Positions 41,293 to 52,903 are shown, counted from the stretch's first letter. The stretch is DNA of 64,000 nucleotides from Taklimakanibacter sp049323275 (GCA_049323275.1 JBMOOM010000127.1:124001-188000); one strand, 5' to 3'. Notes: generated from the sequence alone by a model not told the origin. Program-made: numbers and translations.

Positions 41293-43563
41293 ATGATGCG
41301 CGAGACCTTCCCCACTCCAGCTCCGCTGTCGCGTCGCGAGACGCCGCCGGTGCCGCCGATCGATCTTTTCAGGCTGCTGGCCGTCGTGCGCCGCCAGTGG
41401 CGCATCGCGGCGCTGAGCGTTGCCGTCTTCCTGCTGCTCGGCGGCGTCTATCTGCTCATCGCCCCGCCGAAATACACGGCGACCACCGACATCCTGATCG
41501 ACCAGGACAACAGCCGCATTCTCTATCAGGGCTCGGCGCTCGAGCGCACCGTCGAGGACGAGGCGCGCATTCTGAGCCAGGTCGAGGTGCTGGTCTCCGA
41601 CAATGTCGGCCTTGCCGTCGTCGACAAGCTCAAGCTCGATCAGGACCCTGACTTCATGAGCGCGCCGATGGGGCCGCTGCAGATGGTGCGCTCGGTGATC
41701 CGCGGCGTGACGTCGATCTTCTCCTCATCCTCGTCCGACACCGCATCCGAAAAGGAGCTGCGCCGCCGCTCCGCTTTGCAGAATATCCAGCGCAACCTGA
41801 TCGTCGAGCGGCTCAACCGCAGCTATGTGCTGAATATCCGCTTCACCTGGTCGGACCCGGCCCTGGCCGCCAAGGTCGCCAAGGGGATCGCCGAGGCCTA
41901 TCTCGGCGATCAGCTGAATGCGAAATACGAGGCGACCCGGCTCGCCGGCGGCTGGGCCCAGCAGCGCATGAAGGACCTGCAGCAGGAGGCGCTCAAATCC
42001 GATCTCGCGGTGCAGAAATTCCGCGCCGACAATGGCCTGATCGCCGCCAGCGGCAAGCTCGTCAGCGAGCAGCAATTGTCCGAGCTCAACAGCCAGCTCA
42101 TCGTGGCGCGCACCGAAACGGCGGCGGCGGAGGCCAAATATCAGCGGCTGCAATCGATCATCGATGGCGGCCAGCCGGACGCCGTCGTCGCCGGCACGCT
42201 GGACAGCGCCATCGTCAACGACCTGCGCGCGAAGTATCTGGAGGCTTCGCGTCTGGCCTCCGAGATCGCCGAAAAGGCGGGGCCGGACCATATCCAGGTC
42301 AAGCGGCTGCGCAATTCGATGGAGGAATACCGCAAGCTGATCTTCGACGAGCTCGGCCGCATCGCCAAGAGCTACAGCAGCGAGTTCCAGGTGGCGAAAT
42401 CGCGCGAGGACGCCCTGCGCAAGATCGTGACCGACGCCACCGGCATCAGCGCCGACGCCAATGAGACGCTGGTGCAACTGCGCGAGCTCGAGCGCGAGGC
42501 GGAAAGCTACAAGGATCTCTATCAGAAATTCCTGCAGCGCTATCAGGAATCGCTCCAGCAGGAGAGCTTCCCGGTCACCGAAGCGCGCATCATTTCGCCG
42601 GCGGCGGTGCCGCAGGAGACGAGCGGCCCGAAGAAGTCGCTGGTGCTGGCTTTGTGCGCCATGCTGGGCCTCGCATTCGGCACAGGCCTCGGCGCGCTGC
42701 AGGAATATCGCGACCGCTTCTTCCGCACCGGCGAGCAGGTGGCGGAAGAGACCAGCCTGCCGTTCCTCGGGCTGGTGCCGCTGATCGAGGATGGAAGATC
42801 GGTGACCTCCTATGCCGTCGACCATCCTCTGTCGATCTTCGCCGAGACCTTGCGCAGCGCCAAGATCTCGGCCGATCTGTTGCTCGGCCGCGAGAAGCCG
42901 AAGGTCCTCGGCATCACCTCCATCCTGCCGGGCGAGGGCAAGTCGACGGTGGCGATCAATTTCGCCCGTCTCCTCGCCAGCCAGAAGGCGCGAACCTTGC
43001 TCATCGACGCCGATCTGCGCAATCCGTCGCTGACCCGGACGGTGGCGTCCCATGCCCAGGCCGGCCTTGCCGAATTCGTGATCGACAATGTGCCGCTCCA
43101 GGATCTGCTGCTGTTCGAGGAGCGCACCCGGCTCGCCATGCTGCCGGCGGTGCTGCGCCGCGACGTGCCTCTGACCTCGGAAATTCTGGCCTCGCGCGAG
43201 ATGGTGGGCCTGCTCGAGGAGGCGAGGAAATCCTTCGACTATATCATCCTCGATCTGCCGCCGCTCGCCCCGGTGGTCGATGTGCGCGCCATCACGCCGC
43301 ATGTCGACGGCTTCGCCTGCGTCGTCGAATGGGGCAAGACGCCCCGCAGCGTGGTGCAGTCGAAGCTCGACGCCGATCCGGCGCTCGCCAAGAAATGCCT
43401 CGGCATCATGTTGAACAAGGTCGATCTCGACCGGATGAAGCTCTATGGCACCGAAGGCGTGACCTATGGCGATCCGCGCTATTCGGCCTATTTCCGCGAG
43501 GCCTCGAGCCAGGTGCCGGGCGAGGGGCTCAAGCCCGCCGCCAAGCTGCCGGCCCCGGCGTGA
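41293..43563 (+). CDS. Polysaccharide co-polymerase and tyrosine autokinase, Wzc/ExoP-like
   Basis: A 756-residue inner-membrane protein: Wzz domain with membrane segments near residues 38-58 and 450-470 flanking a long coiled-coil periplasmic region, then a BY-kinase domain with Walker A ILPGEGKST (about 550), Walker A' LLIDADLRNPS and Walker B YIILDLPPLAP. A short tyrosine cluster (YGTEGVTYGDPRYSAYF) near the C-terminus is the expected autophosphorylation site. It controls chain length and export with an outer-membrane Wza-type channel, which is missing from this cluster. AGGAGG precedes the ATG. It is the last gene of the cluster. Confidence 0.93.
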   Translation: MMRETFPTPAPLSRRETPPVPPIDLFRLLAVVRRQWRIAALSVAVFLLLGGVYLLIAPPKYTATTDILIDQDNSRILYQGSALERTVEDEARILSQVEVLVSDNVGLAVVDKLKLDQDPDFMSAPMGPLQMVRSVIRGVTSIFSSSSSDTASEKELRRRSALQNIQRNLIVERLNRSYVLNIRFTWSDPALAAKVAKGIAEAYLGDQLNAKYEATRLAGGWAQQRMKDLQQEALKSDLAVQKFRADNGLIAASGKLVSEQQLSELNSQLIVARTETAAAEAKYQRLQSIIDGGQPDAVVAGTLDSAIVNDLRAKYLEASRLASEIAEKAGPDHIQVKRLRNSMEEYRKLIFDELGRIAKSYSSEFQVAKSREDALRKIVTDATGISADANETLVQLRELEREAESYKDLYQKFLQRYQESLQQESFPVTEARIISPAAVPQETSGPKKSLVLALCAMLGLAFGTGLGALQEYRDRFFRTGEQVAEETSLPFLGLVPLIEDGRSVTSYAVDHPLSIFAETLRSAKISADLLLGREKPKVLGITSILPGEGKSTVAINFARLLASQKARTLLIDADLRNPSLTRTVASHAQAGLAEFVIDNVPLQDLLLFEERTRLAMLPAVLRRDVPLTSEILASREMVGLLEEARKSFDYIILDLPPLAPVVDVRAITPHVDGFACVVEWGKTPRSVVQSKLDADPALAKKCLGIMLNKVDLDRMKLYGTEGVTYGDPRYSAYFREASSQVPGEGLKPAAKLPAPA

Positions 43564-43658
43564 CTGAGGAATACTGGGTAGAAACAGGCAAGTCGGAAAA
43601 AATGGCATCTCCGGGTCTCGCCTCATTCGAACGTTCACACGCGCCGGCCCCGGCGTGA
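43548..43658. repeat. 16-bp direct repeat spanning the autokinase stop codon
   Basis: GCCGGCCCCGGCGTGA occurs at 43548-43563, where it encodes the last residues and stop of the autokinase, and again at 43643-43658. The repeat is itself a small palindrome (GCCGG-CC-CCGGC). It may mark a local duplication or be a pair of weak hairpins acting in transcription ending. The rest of the 161-base gap before cobF shows nothing else clear. Confidence 0.5.
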
Positions 43659-43724
43659 TCGGGTTGACGGAGGCCGCGGCTTCCCGGCAAAGAGGGGCCC
43701 TCTGACCTCGGAAGGCCTCTTCAG

Positions 43725-44483
43725 ATGCGCAAGCTCCTCATCATCGGCATCGGCGCCGGCGATCCCGATTTCATCACGATGCAGGCCGTCAAGGCGCTGA
43801 ACGCGGTCGACGTGTTCTTCGTCATCGACAAGGGCGAGGAGAAGGACGATCTCGTGGCGCTGCGCAAGGAGCTGTGCCGCCGCCATATCCAGAACCCGGC
43901 CTATCGCATCGTCGAGGCGCGCGATCCCGAGCGTGACCGCACTGCCGCCGCCTACAGCTCGGCGGTGGAGGACTGGTACGACAAGCGCGCCTTGATCTTC
44001 GAGCGCATGATCGCCGAGGAGCTGGGCGAGGAGGGCTGCGGCGGCTTCCTCGTCTGGGGTGACCCGACGCTTTATGACAGCACCATCCGTATCGTCGAGC
44101 GGATCAAGGCAAGAGGGAATGTCACCTTCGACTATGAGGTCATTCCCGGCATCAGCAGTGTTCAGGCCCTGGTCGCCCGCCACAGACTGCCGATCAACCG
44201 CGTCGGGGAGGCGATCCATGTCACGACCGGGCGCAAGCTGGCGGAAGGCTTGCCGCCGGGCGTCGCCAATGTGGTGGTCATGCTCGACAGCCAGAATGCC
44301 TATCGCGGCGTCGATCCCGAAGCCGAGATCTATTGGGGCGCCTATATCGGCACGCCGAATGAGATCCTGATCGCGGGAAAGGTCGCCGAGGTGGCCGAGA
44401 CGATCACAGCGACCCGCGCCGGAGCGCGCGAAAGACATGGCTGGATCATGGACACGTATCTCCTGCGCTTCCCGCAAAAGTAG
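43725..44483 (+). CDS. cobF: Precorrin-6A synthase (deacetylating)
   Basis: A 252-residue SAM-dependent methyltransferase of the cobalamin pathway. It methylates precorrin-5 at C-1 and releases acetate, a step of the aerobic route only. The N-terminal GIGAGDPDFITMQAVKAL is the tetrapyrrole methylase motif, WGDPTLYDSTIRIVERI and PGISSVQALVARHRLPINRVGE are CobF-type blocks, and the length is typical. No other cob genes are near, so this is an orphan copy serving a pathway encoded elsewhere. No cobalamin riboswitch is visible upstream. Confidence 0.92.
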   Translation: MRKLLIIGIGAGDPDFITMQAVKALNAVDVFFVIDKGEEKDDLVALRKELCRRHIQNPAYRIVEARDPERDRTAAAYSSAVEDWYDKRALIFERMIAEELGEEGCGGFLVWGDPTLYDSTIRIVERIKARGNVTFDYEVIPGISSVQALVARHRLPINRVGEAIHVTTGRKLAEGLPPGVANVVVMLDSQNAYRGVDPEAEIYWGAYIGTPNEILIAGKVAEVAETITATRAGARERHGWIMDTYLLRFPQK

Positions 44484-44519
44484 AGTTTTCCGCTACCTTA
44501 AATAGGCTCGACAGAAAAC

Positions 44520-44549
44520 TTGACTCCACAAGTCGGATATTTACTATCC
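44520..44549 (+). promoter_or_regulatory. Weak candidate promoter of the ExbB/ExbD/TonB operon
   Basis: TTGACT at 44520-44525 followed after 18 bases by CTATCC (44544-44549). The -35 element is good, the -10 poor. It lies just after an inverted repeat (AGTTTTC at 44484-44490 and GAAAACT at 44514-44520) that begins immediately after the cobF stop. Confidence 0.25.
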
Positions 44550-44604
44550 GGCCAGCCAGGCCCAAACCCAGCGCGTGAGAAACTCCGTTTTCACAAGGGC
44601 CTGT

Positions 44605-45033
44605 ATGTATTTAGCGCGCATCCGTCGCCTCTGCTCGAGCCTCCTGCTGGCCGCTTTCGCGGTGGCGGCGCCGACTCAGGCTTTCGCCAAGGACGATCTG
44701 GCTCTCGAGCTCAACAAGCTCGAGCCGGCGGGCGCGCAGTGCCAGGCCTATTTCCTCATCGCCGAAAAGGCCGGCAAGCCGCTCCAGTCTCTGAAGACCG
44801 ACCTCATTATTTTCGGCAAGGATGGCGGCATCGCCAAGCGGCTCATCGCCGAGATGGGGCCGGTGCGCTCCAACAAGACCAGCGTGAAGATCTTCGCCGT
44901 CGATGTCGCCTGTCCCGACATCGCCGGCGTGCTGTTGAATGATGTGTCGAGCTGCGCGCCCGATGCGACGCCGGAGGCCTGCCTGGACCGGCTCGCTTTG
45001 TCATCGCGCCTCGATATCCGTTTTTATAAGTGA
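44605..45033 (+). CDS. Small exported protein of unknown function before ExbB
   Basis: A 142-residue protein with a signal peptide (about residues 1-28, LLLAAFAVAAPTQAFA) and a mature part with three cysteines, possibly forming disulfides in the periplasm. I recognise no named family. I chose the ATG at 44605 with AAGGGC upstream; an in-frame GTG at 44575 would put ten residues before the signal. It is ten bases upstream of exbB and probably co-transcribed, so it may be an accessory of the energy-transduction complex. Confidence 0.7.
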   Translation: MYLARIRRLCSSLLLAAFAVAAPTQAFAKDDLALELNKLEPAGAQCQAYFLIAEKAGKPLQSLKTDLIIFGKDGGIAKRLIAEMGPVRSNKTSVKIFAVDVACPDIAGVLLNDVSSCAPDATPEACLDRLALSSRLDIRFYK

Positions 45034-45042
45034 GTGCTTGAG

Positions 45043-45693
45043 ATGCAAGGTGGAGAAATATCTCCGGTCGAACTCTTCCTGCAGGCGGGACCCGTCGTCA
45101 AAGCGGTGATCATCATGCTGATCGCTTCGTCGCTATGGTGCTGGATCATCATCTTCGAGGCGATGTGGACGCTGATGCGCCTGCGCCGCGCCATCAAAAG
45201 CGAAGGCGCCGCCAAGGGCCGCATGGGCCAGGTGATCGGCCGGATCTTCGCCACCGGGCGCGAGGAGGCCTTCGAGGCGCAGGCCTCGCCTGCCGAATCC
45301 GACCGCCGCACCGCCGTCATCGCGGCGATGAAGCGGCGCGCCCAGGAGCTGATCGAATCGAGCCAGCGCGGCCTGCCCAATCTGGCGGTCATCGCCTCGG
45401 TGGCGCCTTTCGTCGGTCTGTTCGGCACCGTCTGGGGCATCATGACGAGCTTCGCCGGCATTGCCGCCGCCAAGGATACGAGCCTCGCCGTCGTCGCCCC
45501 CGGCATCGCCGAGGCGCTGGCCGCGACCGCCATCGGCCTCGCCGCCGCCATTCCGGCGGCCTTCGCCTATAACCGCCTCGCCGCCGCCTTCGGCATCACC
45601 GCGCGTTCGCTCAACCGGCTGATCGAGGATTACGGCACCAGGCTCGCGCGCGAGAACACCGCCGTGGCCCCGATGCGAAAGAAGATCGCATGA
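45043..45693 (+). CDS. exbB: ExbB/TolQ-type proton-channel subunit
   Basis: A 216-residue inner-membrane MotA/TolQ/ExbB protein: three membrane segments (about residues 18-38, 120-142, 160-180), a cytoplasmic loop between the first two, and the conserved VAPFVGLFGTVWGIMTSFAGIA block with the pore threonine region AATAIGLAAAIPAAFAYN. It forms the proton channel that drives the TonB/TolA-type protein encoded downstream. TolQ and ExbB are hard to separate by eye; the absence of tolB and pal leaves both open. The start is uncertain between a GTG at 45034 and this ATG. Confidence 0.88.
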   Translation: MQGGEISPVELFLQAGPVVKAVIIMLIASSLWCWIIIFEAMWTLMRLRRAIKSEGAAKGRMGQVIGRIFATGREEAFEAQASPAESDRRTAVIAAMKRRAQELIESSQRGLPNLAVIASVAPFVGLFGTVWGIMTSFAGIAAAKDTSLAVVAPGIAEALAATAIGLAAAIPAAFAYNRLAAAFGITARSLNRLIEDYGTRLARENTAVAPMRKKIA

Positions 45694-46160
45694 GCTTCAA
45701 TCTCTCCGCCGATCATGACAGCGACGATCTGGCGCCCTTGGCCGAGATCAATGTCACGCCGATGGTCGACGTCATGCTGGTGCTGCTCATCATCTTCATG
45801 GTGGCCGCGCCGATGCTGAGCTCGGGCATGAAGGTGGAACTGCCGCAGGCCAGATCGGCCCAGCCGACCGACCAGCAGAGTCCGATCGTACTGACCATCG
45901 GTTCCGATAAGAAGGTGACGCTCGGGCCCGACGAGATCCCGCGGCCGGAGCTCGTCACGCGCATCAAGGCGATGATGGGCACCGAGAGCCGCGTCGTGCA
46001 TGTGCGCGGCGACCGCACGGCGTCCTATGGCGATATCGTCGCCGTGCTGGACGAGCTGGCGCTCAACGGCATCACCAAGCTTTCGCTCATCGCCAACAAG
46101 GACAAGGCCGCGCCGCAGATCGTCAGCCCGGCGCCGGTACCGGAGGGCACGACACCATGA
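45690..46160 (+). CDS. exbD: ExbD/TolR-type subunit
   Basis: A 156-residue protein with a short cytoplasmic N-terminus, one membrane helix (about residues 22-44) preceded by the essential Asp of VTPMVDVMLVLLIIFMV, and a periplasmic domain with a TolR-like fold. It completes the proton channel with ExbB. It overlaps both neighbours by four bases (ATGA), indicating a fixed stoichiometric operon. Confidence 0.92.
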   Translation: MSFNLSADHDSDDLAPLAEINVTPMVDVMLVLLIIFMVAAPMLSSGMKVELPQARSAQPTDQQSPIVLTIGSDKKVTLGPDEIPRPELVTRIKAMMGTESRVVHVRGDRTASYGDIVAVLDELALNGITKLSLIANKDKAAPQIVSPAPVPEGTTP

Positions 46161-47068
46161 AGGGAGCAGGCCTCACCCAGAGCGCGCGGTTCATCTGCAT
46201 CGCACTGGCGCTTGTCGTCCACGCGGCCGCGGCCGCCGCCTTCATGCTGGCGCCGCCCGCCGAGCCCCCCAAACCCTCTGAAGGCGTCGAGATCGAAATG
46301 CTGGCCGAGATCACGGCCGAAGTCGCCGACGAGCTGACGCCCGCCGTCGCCGCGCAGGCGGTCGAGGCGTCACCCGCTTCCGAAATGCAGCCGGGCGAGG
46401 CCCAGACCGTGGTGGGCGCGGAAGTCGACGCCATGGCGGCTCGCGATGTGCCCCAGACCGACGTGACGCCGACCGAGGCCGAGGAAGTCGAGAAGCCGCA
46501 GGAGCAGCCGGTCGCCGAAGAGACGCCCGAGGTCAAGCCGGACGAGAAGCCGGTCACGGTCGCCGCCGTGGAGCCCGCCGAGGTGACGGCGACCGAAACG
46601 CCGGTCGAGCTCGAGAAGCCGGTCGTCGAGGCGCCGGAAGCGCCGGTGCTGGCGCCCAAGGCGAAGCCGGCGGTGAAGAAGGAGAAAAAGGCCAAGGCGC
46701 AGCAGCGCCGGGCCGTCATCGCCGGCGCCTCGGTGAACAAGACGCCGACGCGCAAGGGCATGTCGCAGTCGCGCAATTCCGGCGGCGCGCAGGCGAGCGC
46801 CGCCTACAGGTCGATCGTCTTCGGCCGCATCGTCAGCCGGCGTTCCGCCATGGTCGCACGGATGCGGCAGAAAGGTACGAAGGTGCTCCGCGTCTCCTTC
46901 TCGATCAGCGCGAGCGGCCAGGTGTCGTCGGCGTCGGTGTCCAAGTCGTCCGGCGACGCATCGCTCGACACGCAGATCCGCGCCATCATCGCCGCGATCG
47001 ATTTTCCGCCGCCCCCACCGGGTGCCCGGTCGGCCTATGCAGTGCCGATCACCCTTACGCTGAACTGA
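46157..47068 (+). CDS. TonB-family energy-transducing protein
   Basis: A 303-residue protein: N-terminal membrane anchor (about residues 12-34), a long Pro/Glu/Val/Lys-rich periplasmic spacer (about 35-200, many EKP, APE and VEKP units), and a C-terminal TonB-type domain (VLRVSFSISASGQVSSASVSKSSGDASLDTQIRAIIAAIDFPPPPPGA). It carries energy from ExbB/ExbD to outer-membrane receptors, or acts as TolA in envelope constriction; the C-terminus favours TonB. No receptor gene is adjacent. Its stop is three bases from the stop of the convergent polyol operon. Confidence 0.87.
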   Translation: MKGAGLTQSARFICIALALVVHAAAAAAFMLAPPAEPPKPSEGVEIEMLAEITAEVADELTPAVAAQAVEASPASEMQPGEAQTVVGAEVDAMAARDVPQTDVTPTEAEEVEKPQEQPVAEETPEVKPDEKPVTVAAVEPAEVTATETPVELEKPVVEAPEAPVLAPKAKPAVKKEKKAKAQQRRAVIAGASVNKTPTRKGMSQSRNSGGAQASAAYRSIVFGRIVSRRSAMVARMRQKGTKVLRVSFSISASGQVSSASVSKSSGDASLDTQIRAIIAAIDFPPPPPGARSAYAVPITLTLN

Positions 47069-47071
47069 TCG

Positions 47072-47848
47072 CTACCAGCAGCAATAGCCGCCATCGGCGA
47101 GCACGATCGAGCCGGTCATCAGGCTCGCGGCGTCGGAGCTGAGAAAATGCACGACGGAGGCGATCTCGTCCGGCTGGCCGACCCGGCCCATCGGCGTCAT
47201 GTCGAGCCAGGTCTTGTACATCTCCGGATCCTCCTTGATGCCGAAGGAGGTGAGCGGCGTTTCGATATAGGTCGGCGCCACCGCGTTCACCCGCACGCCG
47301 CCTTTCGCCCATTCGGCGGCGAGCGAGCGCGTCAGATGATGCACCGCCGCCTTGGAGGCATTGTAGAAGGACTGCGGCTGCGGCTTGTTGACGATGAAGC
47401 CCGACATCGAGCCGATATTGACGATCGAGCCGGACTTCTGTTTCAGCATCTCGCGGCCGAAGGCGCGGCAGCACCAGAACAGGCCGTCGAGATTGACGTC
47501 CATGTGAAACCGCCAATGCTCGTCGCTGGTATCCTCGGCCTTGACGTTGCTCCTGGCGACGCCGGCATTGTTGACGAGGATATCGACGCGGCCATGCTGC
47601 TTGATGACCTCGGCGGCGACGCGGTCGACGTCCTTCGATTTGGTGACGTCGAGCGTGGCGCCGAACGCCTTGAGGCCGAGCTGCTTGAGCTCACCGACGC
47701 AGGCCTCGACCCGGTCGGGCATCATGTCGGCGACGATCACCGTCGCACCCGCCTCACCGAGCGCCCGGGCGCAGGCCGCGCCAATGCCCTGGCCGGCGCC
47801 CGTCACCACCGCCACTTTCCCGTCGAGCTTCAGTTTTTCGAGATACAC
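47072..47848 (-). CDS. SDR-family polyol dehydrogenase
   Basis: A 258-residue NAD(P)-dependent short-chain dehydrogenase: cofactor motif TGAGQGIGAACA (about residues 17-28), LVNNAG, and the Ser-Tyr-Lys triad in GSMSGFIVNKPQPQSFYNASKAA. The start MYLEKLKLDGKVAVVTG and the end of the protein resemble, from memory, acetic-acid-bacterial xylitol and arabitol dehydrogenases. As the last gene of the smo-type operon it takes the place held by a mannitol dehydrogenase (mtlK) in Rhodobacter. It probably oxidises a second polyol such as xylitol or arabitol. GTG start, 13 bases after smoS. Confidence 0.85.
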   Translation of the reverse strand: MYLEKLKLDGKVAVVTGAGQGIGAACARALGEAGATVIVADMMPDRVEACVGELKQLGLKAFGATLDVTKSKDVDRVAAEVIKQHGRVDILVNNAGVARSNVKAEDTSDEHWRFHMDVNLDGLFWCCRAFGREMLKQKSGSIVNIGSMSGFIVNKPQPQSFYNASKAAVHHLTRSLAAEWAKGGVRVNAVAPTYIETPLTSFGIKEDPEMYKTWLDMTPMGRVGQPDEIASVVHFLSSDAASLMTGSIVLADGGYCCW

Positions 47849-47861
47849 GTTCCTGGTCCTT

Positions 47862-48621
47862 TCAACTCATCCATTGTCCGCCGTCCACATTGAAGGTCTG
47901 CGCCACGACATAATCGCTCTCGCTCGAGGCGAGGAAGATGGCGCAGCCGACATGATCCTCGGGCTTGCCCATGCGCCCGAAAGGAACGCCTTCGCCGACC
48001 AGGCGCTTCTTCTCGCCGGGCGGGCGGCCTTCATAGCGGGCGAAGAGGGCGTCGACTTCGTCCCACATCGGCGTGTCGACCACGCCGGGGGCGATGCCAT
48101 TGACATTGATCCGGTGCTTGATGAGGCCGAGACCCGCCGACTGGGTGAGGCTGATGACGGCGGCCTTCGAGGCGCAATAGACGGCGACCAGCGCCTCGCC
48201 GCGCCGGCCGGCCTGCGACGCCATATTGATGATCTTGCCGCCCTTGCCGCGTGCGATCATGGACTTCGCCGCCGCCTGGAGCGTGAACAGCAGCCCTTTC
48301 ACATTGACGGCGAAGACGCGGTCGTAGCTTTTCTCGGTGATCTCCCCGATCGGCGCCATGTCGAAGATCGCGGCATTGTTGACGAGAATGTCGACGCCGC
48401 CGGCTTTCGTCTCTACCGCCTCGATCATCCGGTTGATCGAGTCCATGCGGGTAACGTCGAGATGCACCGCGAAAGCGCCGCCGCCGGTGTCGCGGGCGGC
48501 GTCGCGGGCCGCGTCTTCATCGATGTCGGCAATGCAGACACGCGCGCCTTCGCGGGCGAAGCCCTCGGCGATGGCGCGGCCGATGCCGCGCGCGCCGCCG
48601 GTGACGATGGCCGTTCTATGC

Positions 48622-48632
<11 letters not shown>
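47862..48632 (-). CDS. smoS: Sorbitol dehydrogenase (SDR), SmoS/PolS-like
   Basis: A 256-residue NAD-dependent SDR oxidising D-sorbitol to D-fructose, and usually galactitol and iditol too. Cofactor motif TGGARGIGRAIA, LVNNAAIFDMAPIGEIT, and the triad segment INMASQAGRRGEALVAVYCASKAA are nearly as I recall them in Rhodobacter SmoS/PolS. The C-terminus DYVVAQTFNVDGGQWMS matches that family too. The ATG at 48632 begins the family N-terminus. It overlaps the ATPase gene by 11 bases. Confidence 0.9.
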
Positions 48633-50459
<1,827 letters not shown>

Positions 50460-50461
50460 CT

Positions 50462-51325
50462 CTATCCCTCCAGGTTCCGGCCGATCATCCTGATCAGGAA
50501 GAAGGCCACGATATTGGCGAGGATGACCGCGACGATGCCGCCGGCGGAAGCACCGCCGACATCGAAATTGAGGAGGCCCTGGAAATAGACGAGATAGGGC
50601 AGGTTGCCGGCGGGTCCGCCGGAACCGGTAACATAGATCTCGGCGAAGACATTGAGCAGGAAGATCGTCTCGATCAGGATGACGACGGTGATCGGCCGCG
50701 CCAGATGCGGCAGCACGATATAGAAGAAATAAGCGAGCGGCGGCGCGCCGTCCATTTCCGCCGCCTCCTTCTGCTCCTCGTCGAGCGACTGGATGGCGGT
50801 GAGCAGGATCAGCGTGGCGAAAGGCAGCCACTGCCAGGCCACCATGATGACGACGGCGGTGAGCGGATACTGCGCGAACCAGTCGATCGGCTCGAGCCCG
50901 ACCGATTTCATCAGCCAGGCGAGGAGGCCCGACACCGGATGCATGAACATGTTCTTCCAGACGAGCGCGCTCACCGTCGGCATGACGAAGAAGGGCGCGA
51001 TCACCATGAGGCGCACGATATTGCGCCCGACGATCGCCTGGTCGAGGAGGAGGGCGAGCAGCGTGCCGCCGATGATGCTGATCGCCAGCACCGCGAAGAC
51101 GAGCTTCAGCGAATTGCCGATGGCCGCGAAGAAGGCCGGATCGGTCAGAAAATATTCGTAATTGAGGAAACCGACGAAGCTCTCATTGCCGGGGTCGAGC
51201 AGATTGTAGCGCAGGAGCGAGAACCAGACGGTGAGCGCCAGCGGCACGATCATCCACAGGAACAGCACGACGACCGACGGCGCCACGGCCAGTTTTCCGA
51301 GCAGTCTGGTTTGCTGTGTCGCCAT
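50462..51325 (-). CDS. smoF: Polyol ABC transporter permease, SmoF-like
   Basis: A 287-residue CUT1 permease of MalF type with six membrane segments, the N-terminal VWFSLLRYNLLDPGNESFVGFLNYEYF region typical of the Smo/Mtl group, and an EAA loop (KEAAEMDGAPPLAYFFYIVLPHLARP). It is separated from smoE by 179 bases containing a strong hairpin, which would be expected to set unequal expression of the binding protein and the permeases. Confidence 0.9.
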   Translation of the reverse strand: MATQQTRLLGKLAVAPSVVVLFLWMIVPLALTVWFSLLRYNLLDPGNESFVGFLNYEYFLTDPAFFAAIGNSLKLVFAVLAISIIGGTLLALLLDQAIVGRNIVRLMVIAPFFVMPTVSALVWKNMFMHPVSGLLAWLMKSVGLEPIDWFAQYPLTAVVIMVAWQWLPFATLILLTAIQSLDEEQKEAAEMDGAPPLAYFFYIVLPHLARPITVVILIETIFLLNVFAEIYVTGSGGPAGNLPYLVYFQGLLNFDVGGASAGGIVAVILANIVAFFLIRMIGRNLEG

Positions 51326-51357
51326 GAGCTAGCTCCCGATCCTGCTCTCTTTCGTTG

Positions 51358-51389
51358 TTCCCCTTCTCCCGCAAGCGGGAGAAGGGGAA
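51358..51389. repeat. Perfect 15-bp stem hairpin between smoE and smoF
   Basis: TTCCCCTTCTCCCGC (51358-51372), a two-base loop AA, and the exact complement (51375-51389). In the operon's leftward transcript it sits after the binding-protein gene and ahead of the permease genes, the position at which hairpins commonly stabilise the upstream message. The right half recurs exactly at 17203-17225, so it belongs to a dispersed repeat family. Confidence 0.8.
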
Positions 51390-51504
51390 AGTTTGTCAAG
51401 ATTTGCGAAATTGTTTCATACGATCTCGCAGCGACCATGGTGAGAGAAAAGGGCTGCCCGGCTTGTCGGCGCCGGGCAGCCGAGTTTCGGGAGGAGCCGT
51501 CCCT

Positions 51505-52821
<1,317 letters not shown>

Positions 52822-52873
52822 GGAGGTCCTCCCAAAAGGATTTAAACTGAGCATTTGCTTCTGAATTGGGCAT

Positions 52874-52903
52874 ATTCTCAGAATGAAAGGGAGGCGAAGT
52901 CAA
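52874..52903 (-). promoter_or_regulatory. Predicted promoter of the smo operon
   Basis: On the minus strand, TTGACT at 52903-52898, an 18-base spacer and GAGAAT at 52879-52874, about 53 bases before the smoE start. It lies in a 172-base region after the regulator gene, so the operon can be transcribed separately from the regulator. Confidence 0.45.

Noticed and set aside
43564..43724. Cobalamin riboswitch before cobF
   Set aside because: No B12-box-like element or suitable long leader is visible; the gap is 161 bases and contains only short palindromes.
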